The notes below the pieces were generated by a model. It was given only the letters and a program-made list of their open reading frames with translations, searched no databases and had not been told where the DNA came from. DNA of 10,457 bases, from positions 1 through 10,457 of the forward strand of contig JBBQHM010000079.1 in the NCBI GenBank assembly GCA_038323965.1. The letters run 5' to 3'. This DNA is from JBBQHM01 sp038323965 (GTDB taxonomy: Bacteria; Verrucomicrobiota; Verrucomicrobiia; Chthoniobacterales; UBA10450). Of this stretch, positions 5,573-10,457 are shown piece by piece; the stretch's first letter is position 1, and every line of letters begins with the position of its first letter. The position numbers were made by a program, and so were the translations under genes.

Positions 5573-6865
5573 ATCGATCGTTACTCCCGCCCGGAAATGC
5601 GCGCAATCTGGTCGGAACAGCGAAAATTCGAGATTTGGTTGGAGATCGAGACTCTCGCCTGCGAATCGATGGCCAGTCTCGGCCAGATTCCCGCGGAAGA
5701 TGCCGCCCAGATCCGAAAATCTGCAAAATTCTCCGCCACCGAAATCGCCGAAATTGAGAAGCGGACCAATCACGACGTCATCGCGTTCCTCGAGAACGTC
5801 GCCGTATCCGTCGGCCCGGCTTCCCGCTGGATCCACCAAGGCCTGACCTCATCCGACATTCTCGACACGACGTTGGCGGTGCAGATGAAGGAATCCGCTG
5901 CCATTATCGCAAGGGACTTGGGTGAACTGCGAAAGATAGTCGGGGACCAAGCCCGGAAATACAAAACGATCCCCATGATCGGGCGGAGTCACGGAATTCA
6001 CGCAGAGCCAATCACATTCGGCCTCAAGCTCGCGTTGATGTTCGACGAATTCGGGCGTGCGGAAAGTCGCCTTGCGCAGACGATCGAACGGATCGCGGTC
6101 GGGAAACTTAGTGGCGCGGTCGGGACGCATGCGCACCTGGATCCGCAGATCGAACGCGACGTGTGCGAGAAACTCGGGCTCAACCCTGCGCCGATATCCA
6201 CGCAGATCGTGCAGCGGGATCTACACGCGGAGTTTTTAACGACGATCGCTCTCATCGGAGCGAGCATCGATCGCTGGGCGACCGAGTTCCGTCATTTGCA
6301 GCGGACTGAAGTCCTTGAGGTGGAAGAATTTTTCAGCGAAGGCCAGAAAGGCAGTTCGGCGATGCCGCATAAGCGTAATCCGATTACGGGTGAGCGATTG
6401 TCAGGTTTATCGCGCGTGCTCCGAGGGAACGCCGTTGTCGGCCTGGAAAACGTCGCCCTCTGGCATGAGCGCGATATCAGTCATTCCAGCGCCGAAAGGG
6501 TCGTGCTGCCGGATTCATGCATGCTGCTGGACTACATGCTGGTGAAACTGAGCGAGCTGGTTAAGAAGTTTCACGTTTATCCCGAAAACATGGCGCGCAA
6601 CCTTGGCGCCACTAAAGGCTTGTATTTCAGCCAGTCCGTTTTACTGGCGCTGACGCGGGCGGGCGCTGAGCGAAAAATTGCCTATGAGGCCGTGCAACGG
6701 GCCGCCATGAAAACCTGGCGCGATGAAGGAACTTTCGCGCAAAATGCCAAGGCCGAGCCCGAGATCGCAAAACTTTTGTCGGCTACGGAAATCGAGAAAC
6801 TTTGTTCGCTCGAGGTCCATTTCAAACACGTCGACGAAACCTTTCGCGCGGTCGGCCTTGATTAG
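5570..6865 (+). CDS. purB: Adenylosuccinate lyase
   Basis: This 431-residue enzyme of the fumarase/aspartase superfamily cleaves SAICAR to AICAR plus fumarate and adenylosuccinate to AMP plus fumarate. It serves de novo purine synthesis as a cytosolic homotetramer. Length and residue numbering fit the Bacillus subtilis type: His68 (TNHDV), His89 in HQGLTSSD (89-96), and the catalytic His141 in GRSHGIHAEP (138-147). The superfamily signature GSSAMPHKRNP (261-271) holds the catalytic serine loop. RDISHSSAER (301-310) and the small C-terminal domain follow. Nothing is truncated. The start at 5570 (MIDRYSRPEM) matches the family N-terminus exactly. It is preceded by a hairpin terminator and a two-codon upstream frame, and followed 36 nt later by a glutaredoxin gene. 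No other pur gene lies in the window. Confidence 0.97.
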   Translation: MIDRYSRPEMRAIWSEQRKFEIWLEIETLACESMASLGQIPAEDAAQIRKSAKFSATEIAEIEKRTNHDVIAFLENVAVSVGPASRWIHQGLTSSDILDTTLAVQMKESAAIIARDLGELRKIVGDQARKYKTIPMIGRSHGIHAEPITFGLKLALMFDEFGRAESRLAQTIERIAVGKLSGAVGTHAHLDPQIERDVCEKLGLNPAPISTQIVQRDLHAEFLTTIALIGASIDRWATEFRHLQRTEVLEVEEFFSEGQKGSSAMPHKRNPITGERLSGLSRVLRGNAVVGLENVALWHERDISHSSAERVVLPDSCMLLDYMLVKLSELVKKFHVYPENMARNLGATKGLYFSQSVLLALTRAGAERKIAYEAVQRAAMKTWRDEGTFAQNAKAEPEIAKLLSATEIEKLCSLEVHFKHVDETFRAVGLD

Positions 6866-6901
6866 CGCAACCGTTTCCAGCACCGGCGACGAACCATTCG
6901 C

Positions 6902-7138
6902 GTGAACACACTTTACGTGAAGACGGGCTGCCCCTATTGCGCAGCAGCGATCAAGGCGCTCGACGAGCAAAAAGTCGAGTACACCAAAGTTGACGTGATC
7001 AGCGACCCCGGTGCCATGCAGAAGCTGAAGGATTTATCCGGACAAACCAAGACGCCAACTCTCGATTGGAACGGCCATGTGCTGGCGGACTTCGGGGTCG
7101 AGCAGCTCCCCGATTTCCTCGCGAAAAATCAGAGCTAG
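6902..7138 (+). CDS. Glutaredoxin, dithiol type
   Basis: This 78-residue protein has the size and fold pattern of a classical small glutaredoxin. The N-terminal strand MNTLYVKTG leads into the CPYC active site (Cys10, Cys13), the standard dithiol motif for reducing protein disulfides and glutathione mixed disulfides. Thr51-Pro52 in KTPTLDWNG supplies the cis-proline that shapes the active site and contacts glutathione. GHVLADFG (58-65) is the usual C-terminal glycine-containing segment. It is cytosolic with no signal peptide. The start is GTG at 6902; starting later would delete the first strand. The gene follows purB by 36 nt on the same strand and is probably co-transcribed, with no clear Shine-Dalgarno of its own. 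Its TAG stop overlaps the stop of the convergent regulator gene in CTAG. NrdH-like use is possible, but the glutathione-linked type is more likely. Confidence 0.92.
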   Translation: MNTLYVKTGCPYCAAAIKALDEQKVEYTKVDVISDPGAMQKLKDLSGQTKTPTLDWNGHVLADFGVEQLPDFLAKNQS

Positions 7139-9087
7139 CTGCCCGCCGGGACTAACGTCAGTTCGCTGATTCGTTGCGCAGCGTCGAGCAAGATCGCGCT
7201 CACTCGGAAGGTGGCGCCGTTTTGCCCCGCGGGATCGGAGCGCCCGTTTAAGGTTCCGCGCACTGCTTCGCCGTGGCATTTCAGAACGAGTTGAGAGATT
7301 TCGAAAAAGGAGGAGAGCTGAATGGAAGCGAGATCGAGCGGGATAATGAGCTGCATCGTCATCGGCTGCGAAATTCCGGGTGCGAAATAACCTGCGTCTT
7401 CACTGAGACTCGCCTGCCCCTGGGTGCCGCGAGCGCTTCGGTTTTGCTCCACAACCGGCATCGTGGAATCGAGACTGACAGTTTGAAGATGACCACTTCC
7501 GTCGAGCATAACGGGTCCAAGGTGGAACCGTTTCTTGACCGGCAGTGCAGCGAGCGAGGTGCTGCCGACAAGCTGTAGCGACACTCCGGCGGCCGCTGGC
7601 GTTGTGCGCACAGAGGCAATCTGGAAGGACGGCGTGAATTGCATGCCGCTGATCTGGAGGGGCAAAGCTAGCAGAACCCGGGTTTCTGCAGCGCCGAGAT
7701 CATTGCGCGGCGGCGAAGCTGGTAACGGCGTTACGTTGCGAAGGACGGGAGCTAGCGGCGGGGCGGGGGACAGAATTTCAGGGGACTCATCGGCTTTAAC
7801 CGCCGCCGGAATCGCTGCGATCGGCTCGGGTTCCAACGCAGGCGCTTTCACTTCGACGACCTCTGGCAGCGCCTCAACCGGTGCCGCCAGCTTCGGCTCC
7901 AGCGGAGCGGGACGGTCAACTATTTCCGGTAGCGGCCCCTGCTCAATCGCTCCCGCTACGATTCGCAACAACGCGTCCGAGCGGAAGGGTTTGGCAATGG
8001 TCGCGATGATATTCGGGGATTTCATCGCAACCGACGTCATCTCGGGCACGTGTCCCGACATCATGACGATAGGGACGCGCTTCGTCCGCTCGTCCGCCCG
8101 AAGCCGCGCTGCCACTTCCCGGCCGTCGATGTCGGGCAGGCTGTAATCGAGAAGCACGAGGTCGGGAGCGATGCGCTGAACTTCGGATACCCCAGATATC
8201 CCGGACGACGCGGTCGTGATTTGAAAATCGTCATTCGTCTGCGCGAGCGTGTCCTCCACAAAAATCAGCAGCATCTCAGTGTCGTCGATAACGACGATCT
8301 TTTTGCCAGTGCGCACGCGAGGCGGAGGCGGAACTGCTGTCGTGGGCGATTTTACCCGTCGAGGGGTTCGTTCATGCGACCGCTGGATCGCTTCCGACAA
8401 AATTGCCGCCCACGGCCCGCTCAAGGTCGGGGCGATTGTCGCTTGCGATGTCGTCTCGGCAAACGCGACGTCTCGCCAACCCATCATTTCTGCGAGCGCG
8501 TCGGCCCCGCTGCGACCCGCGCACTGCGCATTTATAATCTGACCGCGGCGGATCTGTATTTCGCCATGAAGTTCACCGGTCACCTTGAGTTCTGACGAAC
8601 TGCCGGCCAGGCAAACCAGCGGCAGTAAATCTGCCAACCCGAGATCGGATAGAGTTCCGCGCGCCGCGCCGTCCTCAGAGTTCCATGGTCCAAGCAGCGC
8701 TTGAACCGCTGCGCCAAACTCAGCCAGCTCAAATGGCTTTTCGGTATACTGGATCGCGCCGGCGGATCCGCGGATGGCCGTTATCTCGCGCGCTGTCCCA
8801 GCCGCCAACACGAGTGCGCGTGCTTGCGAGTGCTCCACCCGCAACTGATCGAAAAACTTGATTGCTCCGCTTTGGGGCGGGTCGAAATCCACCACAAATA
8901 ACGTCGGCCTGGCCTTGGTGCCCAGCGCCAGCGCTTCCGCGAAAGTCCCGACAACGTCGATCTCCGCGTCAGGAGCGAATTTCCTTAATGCCGACCCGAT
9001 TGCGACGGCGAGCGCACCGTACTCCTCGACGAGAACGACGCGTCGCGCCGGTTTCGGACTGGCTGATCGGGCTGGGAGTTTCGGCAC
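7135..9087 (-). CDS. Multidomain response regulator: REC-DUF4388/PATAN-REC plus duplicated unknown C-terminus
   Basis: This is a 650-residue cytosolic protein. Residues about 15-133 form a receiver-like domain with acidic pair Glu21-Glu22, Asp67 and Lys117 (EKPF), but Ala96 where the switch Ser/Thr belongs. Residues about 142-235 match DUF4388/PATAN (GTLSDLGLADLLPLV ... GEIQIRRGQIINAQC ... GW). Residues about 262-382 are a full receiver: Asp268-Asp269, phospho-acceptor Asp314 (LLDYSLPDIDG), Ser344, Lys366 (AKPF). A Pro/Ala/Glu linker follows (383-465). The C-terminus (466-650) is unrecognised and holds two similar units at about 471-540 and 578-646. There is no DNA-binding, GGDEF or kinase domain, so output is likely by protein contact. 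PATAN proteins elsewhere act in surface motility, pilus control and development. The start is GTG at 9087; the frame is closed by an upstream TAG at about 9141 with no other start between. No histidine kinase is nearby, so the partner is unknown. Confidence 0.88.
   Translation of the reverse strand: MPKLPARSASPKPARRVVLVEEYGALAVAIGSALRKFAPDAEIDVVGTFAEALALGTKARPTLFVVDFDPPQSGAIKFFDQLRVEHSQARALVLAAGTAREITAIRGSAGAIQYTEKPFELAEFGAAVQALLGPWNSEDGAARGTLSDLGLADLLPLVCLAGSSSELKVTGELHGEIQIRRGQIINAQCAGRSGADALAEMMGWRDVAFAETTSQATIAPTLSGPWAAILSEAIQRSHERTPRRVKSPTTAVPPPPRVRTGKKIVVIDDTEMLLIFVEDTLAQTNDDFQITTASSGISGVSEVQRIAPDLVLLDYSLPDIDGREVAARLRADERTKRVPIVMMSGHVPEMTSVAMKSPNIIATIAKPFRSDALLRIVAGAIEQGPLPEIVDRPAPLEPKLAAPVEALPEVVEVKAPALEPEPIAAIPAAVKADESPEILSPAPPLAPVLRNVTPLPASPPRNDLGAAETRVLLALPLQISGMQFTPSFQIASVRTTPAAAGVSLQLVGSTSLAALPVKKRFHLGPVMLDGSGHLQTVSLDSTMPVVEQNRSARGTQGQASLSEDAGYFAPGISQPMTMQLIIPLDLASIQLSSFFEISQLVLKCHGEAVRGTLNGRSDPAGQNGATFRVSAILLDAAQRISELTLVPAGS
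7150..7677 (-). repeat. Two homologous ~65-residue units in the regulator C-terminus
   Basis: Unit 1 (residues about 471-540, bases 7468-7677) and unit 2 (about 578-646, bases 7150-7356) align without large gaps. PLQISGMQFTPSFQIAS pairs with PLDLASIQLSSFFEISQ. Later, FHLGPVMLDGSGHLQTVSL pairs with FRVSAILLDAAQRISELTL. The spacing from the Pro to the second-block Phe is 45 residues in unit 1 and 44 in unit 2. The match is at protein level only and by eye. Confidence 0.6.
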
Positions 9088-9201
9088 GTGGGATCTAAGG
9101 GTTGGCGCAAAAAGTCGGGGTAAACCGGCATTTGGTGACTAACGAATTGCAAGTTGTGTGCCCGTGCCGATGGAAACAATCGTCTCAGGCCGGCCGGGAG
9201 G
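9088..9201. other. Intergenic gap between permease and regulator
   Basis: This 114-nt gap between the permease stop and the regulator GTG was read on both strands. I see no tRNA, no convincing -35/-10 pair, no T-tailed hairpin and no short coding frame of note. GGCCGGCC-type GC runs near 9189-9198 could form only a weak hairpin. Whether the two genes share a transcript is open. Confidence 0.5.
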
Positions 9202-10457
9202 CTATTCGTAGCGGAGAGCGTCGATCGGGTCGAGCGCCGCCGCACGATAGGCTGGATAATATCCAAACCCGATCCCGATCAGCGAGCAGACGATCAGCCC
9301 TGTGATGGCCCAGCCATATGGAAAAATGAGGTCAACCTTGAGCCAGGCAGCCAACAGGTCGCCCACGATGATTCCAAGGATGATTCCAAGCACGCCACCA
9401 GCCTGAGAGATGAAAACGGCCTCCGCCAGGAACTGGCGCAAAATATCCTTGCTCCGCGCCCCGATCGACTTACGAATTCCGATCTCCTTGGTGCGTTCGG
9501 TCACGCTAACGAGCATTATGTTCATGATGCCGATACCGGCCGCAACCAGCGCGATGAGGCTGATGACAAAGGCGCCGATCTTGACGACGCCGGCGACAGA
9601 GACAAAGGCGCTCTTCAACGAGTCATTGGTGTAAACTTCGAAATCATTTTCCTGCGTCGCCTTGAGGCCGCGCGCGATCCGCATCGCCCCGACCGCGCGA
9701 TCAAACGTCGAATTATACATCTCGGCGGAAAAAGGTTGTGTCGCGATATTCACCGTCCGTTTCGCTTCACCGTAATTCTCGAAAAATCGCGTAATCGGCA
9801 CGATGCAAAGGTCGTCCTGACTCTGGCCGAAAGCCGTCCCTTTCTCCGCCAGGACCCCGACGATCGAATACATATGTCCATTGATGCGAACGCTTTTTCC
9901 GATGGGCGATTCGTGCGGAAACAGACTCTTCTCGATCTTTTTGCCAATCACGACGACGTTTCGAGAGAGTTCCACATCTTCGTCGTTCAGGTTCCGCCCG
10001 TAACCCATCAAATGAGCATTGGCCGTGAGGAAACTCTTGTTCGTGCCGACAAGGTTCATGCTCGGCGGCGTCTTCAGCCCGCTGTAGGTAGCCTGGGCGT
10101 TGAAGTCGAATACTTTCAGGCAGATTTCCCGAGCGCGCCCGTCCATTAACTCGGCGTAGCGCACCGCCTGGTGGTAACTAATGTTCCGGCGGTTCTCGAA
10201 CTTCTTCTTCATATTCCCGCCGGCATTCACATTGGCCGGAAATTTCGCGAACTGAAAAATATTCGACCCAAGGAAACTCAATCCGCCTTCGATGGAATTC
10301 TGGAGTGCGCCAATCGCGGTCATGACCGAGATAACAGAGAAGACGCCGATGGTGATTCCAAGCATCGTTAGTGCGGACCGAAGCTTATTCGCGCCGAGCG
10401 ATGCCAGGGACATGCGAAGCGTATCCTTGGAGAGCGCGCTTAATTTGAAAGAGGGGA
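9202..10457 (-). CDS. MacB/FtsX-type ABC transporter permease, start outside window
   Basis: Numbering from the Met at 10413, the protein has LRSALTMLGITIGVFSVISV (11-30) as membrane helix 1. A large extracytoplasmic MacB-type domain follows (about 40-270, including NVVVIGKKIEKSLFP and GKSVRINGHMYSIVGVL). Three C-terminal helices lie near 278-302, 335-352 and 368-387. The conserved FtsX cytoplasmic motif ERTKEIGIRKSIGARSKDI spans 306-324, and the typical ending is DALRYE. MacB-type permeases pair with a separate or fused ATPase and act by mechanotransmission in export of peptides, lipoproteins or drugs. No ATPase is in the window; a partner probably lies upstream beyond the right edge. The frame stays open past 10413 to the edge, reading SFKLSALSKDTLRMSLASLG. 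That looks like the usual amphipathic helix before the NKLRS motif, so the Met at 10413 is probably internal and the gene is 5'-partial here. The regulator gene begins 114 nt downstream on the same strand. Confidence 0.9.
   Translation of the reverse strand, partial: PSFKLSALSKDTLRMSLASLGANKLRSALTMLGITIGVFSVISVMTAIGALQNSIEGGLSFLGSNIFQFAKFPANVNAGGNMKKKFENRRNISYHQAVRYAELMDGRAREICLKVFDFNAQATYSGLKTPPSMNLVGTNKSFLTANAHLMGYGRNLNDEDVELSRNVVVIGKKIEKSLFPHESPIGKSVRINGHMYSIVGVLAEKGTAFGQSQDDLCIVPITRFFENYGEAKRTVNIATQPFSAEMYNSTFDRAVGAMRIARGLKATQENDFEVYTNDSLKSAFVSVAGVVKIGAFVISLIALVAAGIGIMNIMLVSVTERTKEIGIRKSIGARSKDILRQFLAEAVFISQAGGVLGIILGIIVGDLLAAWLKVDLIFPYGWAITGLIVCSLIGIGFGYYPAYRAAALDPIDALRYE

Noticed and set aside
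7535..8146. Plus-strand frame of 203 codons opposite the regulator
   Set aside because: It is Gly/Ser/Ala low-complexity and antisense to the linker and second receiver, a shadow of the Pro/Ala-rich codons.
9186..9201. GGCCGGCC-containing stretch as a terminator after the permease
   Set aside because: The possible stem is short and no T-run follows on the minus strand; I would not call a terminator.
9154..10149. Long plus-strand open frame (331 codons) opposite the permease
   Set aside because: It is fully antisense to a clear MacB-type permease. Its Arg/Asp/His-rich translation has no recognisable domain, which is typical of a GC-rich shadow frame.

Overview
The window comes from a GC-rich bacterial chromosome (by eye a little under 60 % GC) with closely packed genes on both strands. 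Protein style suggests a soil Verrucomicrobiota (Chthoniobacterales-like) or a neighbouring phylum. This is inference: there is no rRNA or other phylogenetic marker here. I see no tRNA, rRNA, insertion sequence, integrase, CRISPR array or phage gene.

Layout, left to right. (1) 1-343, minus: the 5' end of a secreted trypsin/Deg-type serine protease, cut by the left edge. (2) 431-895, plus: a small exported or anchored protein with a Pro/Thr-rich linker, unrecognised. (3) 892-4407, minus: a three-gene envelope-glycan unit in the order MsbA-like ABC exporter, hexapeptide acyltransferase, GT-B-like glycosyltransferase. The first two overlap by ATGA and the third follows after 16 nt. (4) 4501-5148, plus: a DedA-family membrane protein, divergent from the exporter; a 9-bp inverted repeat lies between the two starts. 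(5) 5233/5275-5457, plus: a small unrecognised protein followed by a strong hairpin terminator. (6) 5570-7138, plus: purB (adenylosuccinate lyase) and a small glutaredoxin. (7) 7135-9087, minus: a 650-residue multidomain regulator with the order receiver, DUF4388/PATAN, receiver, Pro/Ala linker, and an unrecognised C-terminal region that appears to be a tandem duplication. (8) 9202-10457, minus: a MacB/FtsX-type ABC permease whose true start probably lies beyond the right edge.

Together the window mixes housekeeping (purine synthesis, redox) with envelope work: glycan or lipid export and modification, DedA lipid-carrier recycling, a MacB-type permease and a secreted protease. Both convergent gene pairs end on overlapping palindromic stop codons (TTAA at 892-895, CTAG at 7135-7138).

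The best candidate for something undescribed is the regulator at 7135-9087. It has two unequal receivers around a PATAN domain and a C-terminal pair of homologous ~65-residue units that I cannot assign to a known family.
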